Position numbers and translations under genes: made by a program
Part shown: in pieces, positions 23,232 to 35,639 of the stretch
Layout of the letters: the number at the start of each line of letters is the position of its first letter
Position numbering within the stretch: position 1 is the first letter of the stretch
Notes under the pieces: generated by a model
Told to the model about the DNA's origin: nothing
The model's input: the letters and a program-made list of their open reading frames with translations, nothing else
Database searches by the model: none
Assembly (NCBI GenBank): GCA_022495005.1
Contig: JAGYXB010001996.1
Coordinates: 496,001 to 560,000 of the forward strand
Reading direction: 5' to 3'
DNA length: 64,000 nucleotides
Source of the DNA: Rhyacophila brunnea
Taxonomy: Eukaryota > Arthropoda > Insecta > Trichoptera > Rhyacophilidae

Positions 23232-23720
23232 CCAATGGCGAAGAGTGGAGTTAAACTGTTAGGATTCGACATATAGTGAACACTAAACTTTGTCAGTCAT
23301 ACTTATTTGTTTTCATTGAACTGATAATACAATTTGCGGTTGGTTTTGGTTAGTTTTTAAAAATCAATTAAACTATGGCCAAATCAAATCATAATAGTTT
23401 AGGTATACTTTGAGAGATCTGACAGAAATAGTGCACACCTTTTCAGTCGTCCTTATTTGTTTTTGTTGAATTAAGAATACATATTATTAAGATGGTGTTG
23501 GTTAGTTTTTTTTAATTCATTAAGTTCTGTCTAACCAAATCATAATCGATAAAAAATATTCGTTTATCTATAACATATCTAAAATTATATATTATTTAAT
23601 GGTATTTTTTGAGTATATTGTGTACTATAGCTTGGATTAAGCAGTGTTTAATTGAATTTTAAAAACTAAAAAACGCTATCTACACATTGTAGTTTTTGTT
23701 TTATTCATTAGATATTCGTG
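23232..23720 (+). mobile_element. MITE family H3, incomplete copy with internal duplication
   Basis: The left end CAATGGCGAAGAGTGGAG, GTTAGGATTCGAC and ACTAAACTTTGTCAGTCATA matches the left arm of the complete member at 42307-43079. The right arm is not recognisable. A block of about 155 bp (from about 23275, with TTTGTCAGTC, TTATTTGTTTTCATTGAA, GGTTAGTT and CCAAATCATAAT-like words) is repeated in diverged form from about 23430. Confidence 0.7.
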
Positions 23721-24342
23721 ATGAAAAATAGTGTCTCAAAGCTCTATTTTTTTAACATTTTGGCGACGTTTCTTTTTAACAGTAAAGAGCGCCACTGACA
23801 TGAAATAATTTTAATAAAAAAAAATGTAGTATAGGCGTTTTATCGCTTCTTATATTGAATTTTGGATCGTGCAAACCAATTATTATTATATGTTAAAACA
23901 ATATTCATAAGAACTCACCGTGTGGAGTGACTGACCGATCATATCATTTATATTTACCTACCAATTAACTCCGTTCATTTTTTTTGTACCACGAACAGTA
24001 TTGTTGGCTATGCATAATGATTATGTAAAGCTTACTTTTAATGTTTCCATAAATCATCGGTAATTTGAGGTTAGGTATTTTTGGAAGATGTAGTAATTGG
24101 CATGACAAGTTTGTTTAAAATAAAAACAATGATAAATTATTATAATGTTATGGGCGAGAACTAATTTAGGTGAATGAATATTGTGTACGTATAACAAATT
24201 AGAAAGTAAAGACTTAATATATTAATTTGTATAAATGTCTATACGGAAAATAATGGATAAATAAGATAAAGAGACTAGCCAAAATTTTTTTTTTTTTAAA
24301 TGAAAATACTGAATAATTGTTACATAATACATCATGAGTATA

Positions 24343-24778
24343 TTAAGGGGGAGAGGCACGCCAGCAGAGAACCTAGCGGAAAAATACGAAGCTTGCAATT
24401 TGAGATTTTTTTTTGATAATTTACAATTTCAACTGTATTAATTAATTAATATGTATCTGAAAACATTAAAAAGGTTTTTTTTCAATTTAAAGATAAACTT
24501 ACAATTGTAAAAAAATGTAATAAATTTTGAATTTGTTGCAGGGTCACATCTTATTATTACATTATATTTTATGGTCATATTTGTTATTAAAATTTAGTTT
24601 ATTAAGTTTTCAATTTTTCGTCGTTTAGATTTTTGACTAATTCATTGTTTTATTATTTTTTATATTTATTTTAAAAACATCGATTTTTATAAAAAAATAA
24701 ATGTGTATAACTTGAAATTCTTTTTATTTATATATGGTATATTTATAGGTGGAATACCTCTCCCCCCATCCTCCTTAA
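24343..24778. mobile_element. MITE with TTAA at both ends (piggyBac-like)
   Basis: The left end TTAAGGGGGAGAGGCACGCC and the right end ACCTCTCCCCCCATCCTCCTTAA are imperfect inverted repeats bounded by TTAA. TTAA duplications with G-rich termini suggest a piggyBac-type non-autonomous element of about 436 bp. The interior is AT-rich and non-coding. A shorter relative of the end may be TTAAGGGGGGAC at about 45845. Confidence 0.6.
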
Positions 24779-25017
24779 AATGATAATACATTAAGTTGTA
24801 CACAATTAAACACATAAGAAAATAAGTCTATAAAAAAAAGTTTAACCGAATAGTTTTTGAACTCTTCAACTTTCCGGGTTAATGCTTTGATCTCTAAGCT
24901 ATCGATCCGTTTATGATTCATGCGAATTATTCCCTAAGTAATAGAACGCTGATAACCAAATTACGATTACGTTAGTAATGTCGTTTAAATTCTAATGTAT
25001 TTAAGTTTTACCATTGG

Positions 25018-25065
25018 TGAGTGCACATCGACGACCCCAGGAAAAACCATTGTAAGTCTGAAAAT
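25018..25065 (-). repeat. fragment of the hammerhead-bearing retroelement family
   Basis: The minus strand reads CAGACTTACAATGGTTTTTC, CTGGGGTCGTCGATGTGCAC. This matches the segment just upstream of the hammerhead-like motif at 28885-28926. The match stops where the CTGAAGA core would start, so the motif itself is missing. Confidence 0.55.
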
Positions 25066-26716
25066 AGCGTTTCCGGTTTTATTAGCTTTTTATAATATTT
25101 AATTTTTTATGCATGTCCTGTAAAAAAATCAGGTCTCTAGCATAAAAATTGACGAAGTTAGGTTTTTGACAATGGTGCTCTATATCTACATATCGCATCG
25201 ACCAAATTTGTGTTCACAGAAATATCCGAGGAGTATAGTCATACCTCGATAACAAAAGTGCACTGCGCTTTATTTTACAAATAAGAAGGTTGTTATACTT
25301 GTTATAACATTCTTTTACGGAGATCTAAAGAAACAGCATGATTTATATTGACGTATCACAATAATTTAAAAAAACATATTGGTTTATCTCCGAAAAATAT
25401 TGGTATTTGCAGTGAGTATTTGCATTATTAGTTTAAAAGTTAGTCAATATTATTGTGTCAGAAAGTTAAGTTATTATATTATTTAATATAAAACAAATAC
25501 CGAAAAGAAACGGAATTAATTTTTACTTGCATAGCTACTTTAAAAAACTTCTCAGTTATTAATATTATCTTAAAATTTGAAGTAATTATAATTATTTTGA
25601 TTCGCTTATTTAAATTAATTCACTGCATGATAAAGACCTCTTCAATCTCTCTCTTACTCTTTTCGGTTGATTACTCTCCCATATAGATACTCAACAAAAC
25701 AATGAAGTAAAGTTTAAATTTGAAAATGTTATATTATTTAATAGAAAAATAATATCATATATAAAACGTTATTTATATATTATTATATTTAATTACTTTG
25801 CAGTTACCTACTTAACTTAAAATGAGTTTGTAATATTCTAATATATAAATTTAATTTACATAAATACCCAGTAGAAAAATACATATTTTAATTAAATATT
25901 ACTATCACTATAAAATCAAATATTTTGGACCTAAAAAGGTAACTACCTAAAATATTATGTTTTAACTTCAAAATGTTATTTTATCATTAGTAGAAAATGA
26001 CATTACATATTATTTTGGTTGAATTAATCTTGCACAAAGATAATAAAAATCACTATTATCATGGTTCAGTTTGAAAACATTACTAATTGCTGACTATTTT
26101 TTTATGATCCAACCAAGTTAAATAATCCTTTTCATTGCATTTTGAAATGGAATTATTTATGAATGGCTTGCTTTGGAAATAGTATAATAGTAATGAACTT
26201 CGTCTAAATATCAATAACACGTGCGTCAGTTCTTAGTATTTTTGAAAATATAAAAGGGTACACATTAAGTAAATTATGCATAATTTTGTATTTTGAATAT
26301 TCCTCAAAGATAGAAATTACCCAAAGGATTATATTATTTTATTACATGCCATTCGCCGAAAGGGATTAAGCGGCTGGGATTTTTGAAAACGTGTTTTGAC
26401 GTGACATTGTTTACAATACAATTTGAAAGTAACAATAAAATTTTAATGGTCAATAATTGTTAAAGCATTTTATGCTTATCTAAGTAGATATATTTTGGAA
26501 AAAGGATGAAGTAAAGTAAACAAAATGATGTGTAGGTATTCTGAAAACAAGCCCATCGCTGGTGATTGGGAATTTTTAATATTACCTACTAATTAAAGAC
26601 ATATATTATAATCTTAGCATTGGTGAGTGGTGACATAATTTTCGATGTTAGTTAAATTTGTTCAAAATAAATATACAGTGTTGCTTTTAACAAACAATAA
26701 CATTTCTATAATATTT

Positions 26717-26826
26717 TCATCACAATTTGACATAGCTTATTTGACTTTTAACACTATAGATAATTACATAAATATTATGTATCTATAGTTTGTGAAAAAC
26801 TCAAATAAACCATGTCAAATGGTGAT
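26717..26826. repeat. palindrome, two ~46-bp arms
   Basis: The left arm at 26717-26763 (TCATCACAATTTGACATAGC, TTATTTGA, CTATAGAT) is the imperfect reverse complement of the right arm at 26781-26826, with a 17-bp AT-rich loop. It may be a foldback MITE or the transcript of a hairpin. No copy was found elsewhere in the window. Confidence 0.6.
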
Positions 26827-28884
26827 ATCGTACACGGTATCTCGTAGATTTTAATTAAAATATCAATTGGATTTGAAAAGTCTGTAATGGTAAGTATGTA
26901 CTTAAATTCACATACTGACCTCCTATTCACCTATTGACTATGATTTTTATAAATTATGAAAACCTTTTTAAATAGTAACTACCTAATTATTATTTCATCC
27001 AATTTAAATCGGTCTGAATTATACATTTTGTAAAACTATCAAAATAAATAGTTATGAATGAACAAATGATATAGTAAACTGTGTTTCTTTGAGAAAATTT
27101 GTATTAAAACTCTACGCAATCGATTAAATAACAATATAACATTTCAAGAACATACTAATTACTTGAATGCAAATTATTTTTTTTTTTCAGTTTATAAAAA
27201 AAATGCAAATCCACACCAACAAAATAAATTTGATTATTTAAATTTGAGAGTATTAGTTCACATTTATTTCAACCTTTTAAATAAATAATAAAAATCATAA
27301 AATATCGTATTAATTAACGTAACAGAGCTCAATTAAGAAATATACTTACTGAAGTTTATGTTGACAATATAATATAATCAATCTATATTTAATTATAATT
27401 GGCAATAACATTCATATTAACGATTGAGATTAAAAAATACAAACGATAATTAATATGGTCATAATTTATATGAAATTTTATAATCTTAATTATAGAAAGG
27501 TATTATAAAATTATATGCACAAATAAGGATACTCTTAAAAAAATAGAAGGTAGGTACTGACAAAGCAATTTCTCTTGTTTATACAGATACTGTATGAATA
27601 TCATTTTAGATAGGTACATAATCATAATTATCGAATGGACTTGTAATACAAGCCTAATAATTATATTAAGTACCTATATATTTTTATATAAAGATTTCTG
27701 ATGATGCACAGTTGACTGCGGTCTCATCTGAGAACGAAAGTAATAAACCTCTCTTTCATTAATAATTGTTAGGTAAACATAACATTAGTTATTTTGTTAA
27801 TACGTAGTTATAATTTTCAAACTAGAAAATCTATATTTTTGCAAATAGTATGATGTTTAGATAGGTATATCTGTGCCAAATGTTCAAGAATATATTTCAG
27901 TAGTTGTTTACTACCTACATTCTTATGTTCAAATAAGCAAAGCGGTTAGTAATTTATATTATTGTATTAAACCGTACATATGTTTTTTCTAAAATGGTAA
28001 TTACTTATTTAAATAAAATTCATTCCCTCAGAAATACAATGATGCAGTTAATAAAGTATATAAGTAATTATTTCCCTAGTTTTCATAATTAAGTCAACTA
28101 CTATTAATAAATTAAAATTGGCTTAGTGATTTACATGGCTATTGACATTATGTTTTTTCAACAGTTTTAATGAAAATTGTGTTGTAAATAATAAAAAAAC
28201 ATTTCTTTTAGCTATTTTTTAAATCTAATAGTTACCAATGTTATGTACTAATTTCTTATACAACTTCTTTATTATTCCATTATTAACATTTTTCCTGAAT
28301 GTTTATTGTTTCGTAATGTACATATTCTCATTATTTATAAAAATATCAATAATAATTTACAAAAAAATTAAAAAAATCATACTTAAATACTTTTAAATTA
28401 TAAAAACTCCGTATAAAAATATATATATGTCAATATATCGTCATACTCTTTGTTAAAACTTTATAGACACGCTGTATTATTTCGAGTTAAACATTGCGCA
28501 ATGATGGTTCTTCCGTAAAAGAGCATTATAAATATAGGTGTACTAAATAAAATCGTATAGAGAAAGAAAAACGTGACGTAAAACAAGGTTACATCTCAGA
28601 GTATGAGTCTGTTACGCGGAGTCTGTAATCTATTTCGTCCGCGCAAAAGCATGTTGAATCAAGTCAAAGCACCAAGCGCGTAATATTATTCCAAATAAAA
28701 ACGATTTTTTGACATTATCTCAGCTGTTTATTAATTAATCAACATTAAATTTTGATAGGAATATAGACCATAAATTGGTTTATCTGATTTACTTAAATAA
28801 GATAAGAAAAAACTATCTCATTTTATATGATGAATTTAATAGCGTAAATATTTTAGTTTTTTCGCTCTCCTGAACATTTGTGAT

Positions 28885-28985
28885 TTTAGACTTACACCGG
28901 TTTTTCCTGGGGCCGTCGACATGTGCCTGAAGATGCCAAAAAGCGAAACCTTGAAGGTTGGTTTATTAATAAATTGCTATTTAAG
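28885..28985 (+). ncRNA. hammerhead-ribozyme-like motif, decayed copy
   Basis: CTGAAGA at 28927-28933 is followed by TGCCAAAAAGC and GAAAC (28945-28949), in the same arrangement as the copy at 17633-17700. Helix II is degraded by changes in the GGC strand, and the GTC cleavage triplet is not preserved. The upstream flank (GACTTACACCGGTTTTTCCT) is shared with 25018-25065. Confidence 0.4.
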
Positions 28986-29011
28986 TAATACCCACATGTA
29001 AGTAATACACA

Positions 29012-29248
29012 CCCACGGTGGCCGCGCGGCTTAAGCATTGGACTATAATGCCGTGGGTTCTAGGTTTGAATCCTGGGTCTGGCAAGTACACATATTGTTT
29101 TTCAATTTGTGTCTGTCAGGGTATGGACCTAATAGGTTGAGCAAGTGGCTGACATCCATTTCTCGTAAAAAACAAAATCTGTTAATACAAGCCTTTACTC
29201 TGTGGAGGCCCATATGATCCTATTAGGATCGGGCATGGTCGGAAAAAA
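29012..29248 (+). repeat. SINE-A (tRNA-derived), full copy with target duplication
   Basis: The head CCCACGGTGGCCGCGCGGCT holds the A-box, and GGTTTGAATCCTG is a well-kept B-box. The body is nearly identical to 21444-21672, and the element ends in ATGGTCGGAAAAAAA. Flanking words AAGTAATACA (29000-29009) and AAGTAATAAA (29249-29258) look like a target duplication, so this is probably one of the youngest and most complete members. Confidence 0.92.
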
Positions 29249-29282
29249 AAGTAATAAAGTTGAATTCGTCGATTTTAAAGTA

Positions 29283-29420
29283 AAATTATTCCTCTTAATC
29301 GTGAGCTCATGACTACCATAAAATTCAGTCATATTCTGAGCGAGAAGAATCTCCACGCTTCTGGGTCTTCTGCTTGTCTCAGTATAGACTGAAAACTACC
29401 CTCAATAAGCTCTTTCACCT
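29283..29420 (-). pseudogene. LINE-D extreme 3' end relic, minus strand
   Basis: The order GTGAGCTCATGACTACCAT, CTGAGCGAGAAGAATCTCC, CTTCTGCTTGTCTCAGTATA and AAGCTCTTTCACCTG follows the last 150 bp of the LINE-D copy at 12912-13060, with many substitutions. Confidence 0.65.
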
Positions 29421-29718
29421 GAATAAATCAGTTAGATTGTCAGATTCAGCAGCTCTTTTATCTGAGTCTAATAAAGTAAAAAATTACCACTGTCTGTCAC
29501 CTAATTATATTGTCTGTTCCTTGGGTTTCAAAAAAATTACGTTGGACATAGGTTGTCGCTTGGCTGATGGAACAGGTGAGTCCTATTCAACTGAGTACCC
29601 GAGACTGCGAATTAACATAGAATACCGAAAATGTAATGCAGTCGCTGTTTTAGGTACTCTTGAGGTATCCAGGGGGCCGGGGTATGATAAGATATTTTAT
29701 ATATTTAGTGAAACATAG
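29421..29718 (+). other. open frame with a strong splice donor, origin unknown
   Basis: A frame of 114 codons opens inside the LINE-D relic (29374) and continues to TAG at 29716-29718. A textbook donor, GGAACAG followed by GTGAGT, lies at 29574. The sequence upstream, ending ITLDIGCRLADGT, could be the 3' part of an exon. The protein is not recognised, and part of the frame is antisense retrotransposon, so I give little weight to it being coding. Confidence 0.15.
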
Positions 29719-29719
29719 T

Positions 29720-31068
29720 AAATCAATAGTTTTATAATTATTATTTTATTGGTTTATTTATTGTATATGTTTAATTTTATACCTTTTGTCACGTATTTTG
29801 TTTTAATATTTTATTATTATATTGTTTATATATATAATTTATTAATTCTCAACGTAATTGTAACTTTGTATTTACAATAATGAAATTATATCAGCTTTAA
29901 AATATGTACTAATATATTATACAAATGTTTGATATTGCTATTTATTAATAATTTCACTATTTACATGATGATAAGTGAAGCCAAAGTAATGAAATTATAT
30001 ACATCTTTAAACCCCAGCATACCATAATAATGTTATCTACACTCGAGAGATTATTGTCGTAATTGAAATAGTGTTTTATAAAATGCTTAAATTATATTTT
30101 TATAAATATAAGAATCTTGCAAAAATCAATTTGAATTCACAATAAAAAAAACAGCATCCTGCGGACATTTTAACATAATTATGTATTAAAAAACAAGATA
30201 TTCTATACATCATACTCCCGAAAAAAGACTGCCACAACTTAATAATTCGCAGTTATTTTGGTTAATTACCTCATAATGAAAGTATTTCCTCCCTTGAAAA
30301 GTAGTTGACTTTAAACATTAAGATTTTTATTATAAAAAAGAGTAAGATAAAATAAATGACAAATGGTGTAAAATTAAACGATGTACGTACATATGTAAAC
30401 CAATAAAATAATATTTATAAAATTATTGATATATGTACTACGTTTTCTCAAGTAAATAAAATACCTACTTCAGTTCCCTGAAGACTTCAACTACCTAAAA
30501 CAGCGACTTCATTACCTCTTTCGATTTATATGCTTATTCGCTATCTCGGGTACTCACTTAGATACCATGATGTGTTACTGTACTAAATTCTGATTGGCCA
30601 TTTAGCGAATGAATAATTTTATTGTCAAAGTAGACATCGTGTTTATTCCAGCTAACTGCCATCCAAACTCGTATTAATACGTTTATTTTTGAGGTTATTG
30701 AAAATTATTTTTTATCACAATGTATCATTAAATATCTCTGTTCGAAAATTTTGAGTTACAGCAGTATTCAATCAGGTCCGTACAGTGTAGGTACAAGATC
30801 TGTATTTACTTCTTCTTGGAAAGCCATTAAGTGTTTAAATCACTCGAGAGAGAGCACATTGAAAAACGTAATCAATGTTTCGTAAGGCGTGAGGTGACTT
30901 TTATAGTATGCAAAAAGCGATCATATCTCCGTAAATAATACCCTCTTCCTGAAATTATTTATAGATGACTTGAGCTTGTGAAAAAAGCTACGTGGTACTT
31001 ATTACAGCGGACGTGCTTTAAAATACTAAATAATATAACGGGATTTAAATTATTATAATAAATAAAAT
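29720..31068. other. AT-rich, no feature recognised
   Basis: No coding or repeat signal was recognised. Confidence 0.3.
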
Positions 31069-31074
31069 ATGCGG

Positions 31075-31545
31075 TTTCTTCTTCTTGGTCGTTCACTCAT
31101 GGCTCAGGATCGTGACCACCTAGACTATCAAACCCTCTCTATTCTCTGCTTCTTTCAGGGCAGAGTGAAGGCTGCCCACAATCAGCTTCTTCACTTGGTC
31201 GCTTTTCTCCTTCCCTGGAGGCTACTCAAAACCACCAGTTTCTCGAGGTAGTTCGGTCTGCGCCGAACTATATGTTCAAAAAATTGAAGAATGCGTCTTA
31301 ACCATATTATCGAGAGCCGTTATCTTATTTATATTTTGTAGTCTTTGGATGATTGAATAGTTTGTCTTATGCCATGTCCAAAAAATACGATGAATTCGGC
31401 GCCAAAATCACTTTCGAAGGCATCAATTACCTTACACTTCCTTGCTCTTGGGGTCCATGACTTGACACCGTACAAAAATATGGAGAACACTAATGTTTGT
31501 ATAACCATCATTTTTTGTGTAGTAGTTGAAATCTGTCGATCGTTG
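31075..31545 (-). pseudogene. LINE-D reverse transcriptase 3' relic, second copy
   Basis: This aligns along its length with 12912-13400. The minus frame at 31329-31511 keeps MMVIQTLVFSIFLYGVKSW, ARKCKVIDAFES and FFGHGIRQTIQSSKD, with internal deletions and stops around them. The TTCTTCTTCTTGGTCGT 3' end at 31077 is the same as in the better copy. It is older and more damaged than the insertion at 12912-13704. Confidence 0.88.
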
Positions 31546-31734
31546 CATATTATATAATATTATATCATTTACTTATATCATTGCCTTAATTTAACCATAA
31601 TACCATAGTTTGAAACATCAATAAAGAGATTCATCTAAAAAAATTGTATTACAAAATGTCTCACTCAGAATACAACAGAAAATAAGTAAAAGGAATTAGC
31701 ATTTAATGGTATCTTCAAAAGTGACCTCTCGTTG

Positions 31735-32115
31735 CGGCTTAAGCGTTCAGTGTTCAACCAATGTCTACTAAAAGTGCAATGTAAGAAAAATGTTAAAAAA
31801 AATACAAGCCGTGCAACGTGGCATGGGAAGGTGCATATTGGGCATAACGCGAAAAGAATACAAACATATGTCAAGTGATAGAGGTTGCTAAGCTAATGGG
31901 TTGAACATATCGTTGGCGAAAGGACAACCGCTGGACAAATGCCATCTTACAGTGGTACAAAAGGCTAAACGAGCACAAAAACACTCTAAAACCCACTGGA
32001 TAATCAAACGTATAAAGTTCGATAGATGTATATGGCAGGGAAGAAATAGGGACCGAGAGAGGTGGAAGGAGATAGGGGGAGGCCTTCATCTAGCAGGAAA
32101 TTGACCCCGCTTTCT
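31735..32115 (+). pseudogene. LINE-A reverse transcriptase C-terminal relic, plus strand
   Basis: Broken frames read GITRKEY, then DNRWTNAILQWYKRLNEHK, and later REEIGTERGGRR and GEAFI. These are the WTNA-QWY block and the DRERW-E-GEAF ending of the same retrotransposon tail seen at 10935-11215. Stops and shifts occur throughout. Confidence 0.75.
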
Positions 32116-32119
32116 AAAT

Positions 32120-32350
32120 CAGGTCTTTGAAGTAATGATTAACAGAAAATTGTGGAGAATTTCATTGACTTTCATCAAGGACAAGGTGATACTGCTTATT
32201 ATTTCATATAGGGGTAACTTGATTATAGATTTAACACAAAAGTCACCAAGTTAGCTCAGTGTACTCTGCCTACTTTAAAACAGTAAAAATGTCATTACAA
32301 AAAATATAAATTTTCTATTGCCGTTGGGTTTGCGGTTTGACCATGCGTCG
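32120..32350. other. possible tRNA-like SINE head
   Basis: CCAAGTTAGCTCAGTGTACT near 32250 has an A-box-like TTAGCTCAGTG. No good B-box follows at the proper distance, so this is only a hint of a SINE head. Confidence 0.25.
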
Positions 32351-34555
32351 AATCGAAAAAGCTCCAGAAGTATTATAATACAATTTGTGATAGGAGCTAG
32401 CTGAAATGATTTCGTCAATTTATAGCAACTTATAATTATTAGATTAGAGGCTGCTATATTTCATTAAGTATTTTATATTTAGGAATTATTATGCGGATGT
32501 GTCACCCTGTTTCAAACTTTTTTTAGATTTGTTCTGCATTTAGTTAAGTACGCGTTACTATATTTCGTCATTGCTACCAAGAATTATACTCTGCCGTACC
32601 GACAATGGTGAAGATTTTATACTAAGCGATTATTTAACGCTTATCTTAATAATTTGTAATATCAGTGGCGAATGTATAATTAATATTTAGGCTCAGCGCC
32701 CATTACCCCGTACAGTAATACCGCACAAACTTGCTTTTAAATGTCCTATGGCGAAAGGGTCGCCAGACGAGCGGAGGGTCAAATGCTGCGTTCGGTGATT
32801 AACGTAAATTAATGAGCATTAACGATTACATCAGAAGAAATCATTTAATTACAAGATTTCATAAATCATATTCCATTTCAATTCTTGATACTGAGTGGGC
32901 ACACAGAGCGCTTAACGTCAGCGGACAGCAGAGCCAGTCCAAAAAACAAATAAAATCTCTCTTAACGTTCTTCTTTAAGCACTACGGTGCATGGTTGCAG
33001 CATCAGTCCCGTGCGGCTCCGTCTCGGGACGGAATGAGCACTTAAAATCACTTCTTTCAGACACGTTTAAAGCGTCATGGAAAGCGGCCGTGCATATCCA
33101 CGGCTGTGCATATATGACGGGTGGTGGTGGGAACTTTAACGTATGCATATCAATTTATATTTATGTGTATTTAAATTAGGAATAATGACATTTGTGTATG
33201 TAATTAAAATGTAATATATTGATTATTTCACCTTATTTGATGCTGTTCAAATATATGAAATACAGAACCGATTGAAAAATATAAATGTAAAACTAGTCGC
33301 ATTGAATCAGAAATGTAAGCAAGATTTTTTTTATAATTTAATGACAATCTGGCAATAAAACTCAAGAAATACAAAATCTTCGGTTTGTCCTAAACTATTT
33401 ACAACATTGAATACGCGTTTCGCTTATGTCACAAACATTATGGCATATTATTATTATTATTATAGGAACATATTATTATGTACGTAGTAACTTAGCTATT
33501 GAATATTCTTTAACACATGTTTTAAGTTTATCCGCACTCGATAATTAAACCATATTTTAGCCTCACCAGAAGACAAACCATTTCAACAACTAAAATATTC
33601 ATAAAATACTATTAGTAAATTAAATATAGTAGGTATTTTATGTTTATAAGATCTCCAAAATAATGCAGAACTCAAGTTCACCATTCAATGGTCGGCGATG
33701 TTTCAAAGTGTCATTGAAATCGTTATATGTTATTGTCATTAGATGTATTTATTTTTCGGAAGTAATATCATATACTTATATGTCATGTAATCATGACTAT
33801 CCTAATGTAGTTTACATACTTCAAACATAAACTCTCTGTCACTGCTGTCATGAATCCTCAATCTCGATTAACTCAGAACCAATGAATTCCACTCACAATA
33901 AGTCGTTAATAATATGGTAATAATATGCTTATTTGCTTTTTTAATAATATTTTGTTCATGCTAGTGTTTAATTGAAGGTGTATGAAAGAATATATTTAAC
34001 AAAAACCGTTGCATAAATGTCTGTATAATATGTGGTAGCATCACGATTTTTCCGTAAAAAGTTTATGCCATTTTTTCTAATTATTCTTCGCTTCTTATAA
34101 TTAACAACCATAAAATCCAAATTGAGAGTGGCCAATTTTTTTAATTGAGGAAATAACTTATCATAAAAATAGTGTTCCAAAACTACAGTACCGAACGTTT
34201 TTAACTCAATGATTTTTTTAATCATTGACTAGACAAAGCTGTAAAATACACTGTTTATAGAAATTTTAGATTTAAAAAAAAAATGTTTACAGTGCCGTTT
34301 TGACGGATATAGCCACATATCTGTTAAAAATGCTATGTTAAAATAGTCTAATTATCTTATTTATCAACAAAATAATCAAAAATCGTAAATTTATTTTATT
34401 ATTTTGGTCACGCACTTGGATCATTCAAATTTTGTTTATATTAAGACTAGCGTTATATAATATGTTTGTTACAAAGATTATTGTTTCGTAAACTGAAAAA
34501 ACCGAACTCAATTTAATACGATATAATATAGTTGAGATTTTGTGGACTGTATTTG
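32351..34555. other. mostly AT-rich, no assigned feature
   Basis: 32740-33130 is less AT-rich and contains two overlapping frames (32812-33045 and 32991-33179) that I do not recognise. A CAGTGGCGAATG word at 32664 resembles a transposon end but has no partner. The rest is featureless. Confidence 0.3.
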
Positions 34556-34620
34556 AAGGATGCCTGTGGATTCCGGATCTGGGGGGAGGGAACGATTTAC
34601 ATGAGAATATCAGGAACTGA
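34556..34620 (+). repeat. short dispersed repeat (GGATGCCTGTGGATTCCGGA)
   Basis: About 40 bp, GGATGCCTGTGGATTCCGGA then TCTGGGGGGAGGG, recurs at 47257-47292 as AGATGCTTGTGGATTACGGA then TCTAGAGGTGGAGGGGGG. The class is unknown. Confidence 0.5.
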
Positions 34621-34851
34621 CATTTGATGTTGAGAGGGCTGACATGCACTGGAACTGGTCCTGGGTCATGCACTCACGCACTAGTGGGTAAATAGTTTTG
34701 GAGTGTCACTCTCACTGTTTACACTTGGGTTAATATGGATAATGATAACGTTTGTATGAATGATCGGACATCTTGTGCCGGGAACACAGCTTGAATAGAT
34801 GTTCTGATTAACTGAGCTCGTACGCAGTCTCGTATTGAGTTCTTGCTAAAT

Positions 34852-34980
34852 ACTTTGGATGCTGAAGACGCACATGCGCGTAATGACCAGGCGGCCGATC
34901 GATGTAATTAACGTGCATTTTAAAGGTGCTAATTAAAAAATCATTATCTACTCAGCAGCGAATGCGTTAAACGACGGCCA
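34852..34980 (+). repeat. dispersed repeat R5, copy 2
   Basis: This resembles 5463-5590 over about 125 bp, with a run of substitutions, and again lies upstream of a LINE-E 3' end. The spacer to 35277 contains two overlapping frames on opposite strands (35039-35260 and 35033-35266). I do not recognise either. Confidence 0.5.
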
Positions 34981-35276
34981 CACTGTAGCATGTTGACTCT
35001 TTCGTTGTCTACTCATAGCTGACTGTCACGGTCTACTTATGACACTGGATGACAATAATAATAAGGATGGGAGTTGTAACAGATTTTTGTGGATTTATAG
35101 ATGGCATTGGGGTCATATTATACATTTTCGACTTATACGAGGTATAAACGAGAACTCTGCCATTCTGGGAAGTGTTGACCTGTGTGTCCCTGATAAATAT
35201 CTTAGAAATAGAGAACATCAGTTGTTTATTCAAGGTGCAGAACCAACCTGCCACTGGTAATGCCAATTGGGAGGGC

Positions 35277-35610
35277 GATAACTATGTTCAACGAAATTGC
35301 TTCGGATGTTGATATATTCCACCTACGTGAGAATGAGTATAGGTGGACGTTGTTTTATAAATTCTTTAAATAGGGTCTGCTTAACTCATCCGGTGTATTG
35401 CCTTGTACCTATCTAATTTACATTTTTTGTATGTACACATTTATACTGTTTAATAACTTACTATCTATCTCTATTATACTGACCTATCTCTTCTTTTATA
35501 TAATACTGTTTTATATTTCTTTGTTTCTAAATGTCATGTTGTGAACGTCTTAAACTTTTAATTTGTAATGTCCACAATATGTTAAAAATAAATAAATTGA
35601 AATTGAAATA
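35277..35610 (+). repeat. LINE-E-like 3' end, copy 2 (longest)
   Basis: Nearly identical to 6247-6553 for 250 bp, but it keeps an extra 50-bp block (ATGTTGTGAACGTCTTAAAC, at about 35536) that the first copy has lost. That block is shared with minus-strand fragments at 45582-45597 and 56988-57003. The end is AAATAAATAAATTGAAATTG. Confidence 0.75.
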
Positions 35611-35639
35611 ATCGGCCTGACCATAATATATATATATCA

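Larger units (their letters stand above)
24785..28880. other. AT-rich stretch with few recognisable features
   Basis: This is the longest quiet part of the window. It holds a fragment of the hammerhead-bearing family (25018-25065) and a palindrome (26717-26826), listed separately. No open frame exceeds 60 codons, and I see no splice-site-bounded block. Confidence 0.4.

Noticed and set aside
22282..23797. Element bounded by CAGTGGCGG and CGCCACTG
   Set aside because: The inner parts of the ends do not match, the flanks ATTGAAAC and ACATGAAA are not a duplication, and an H3 MITE copy lies inside without explanation.
27697..27745. CTGATGA word with downstream GAACGAAAG, a possible hammerhead
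   Set aside because: The GATGA part can pair with TCATC downstream, there is no GTC or other plausible cleavage triplet in the right place, and no second copy supports it.
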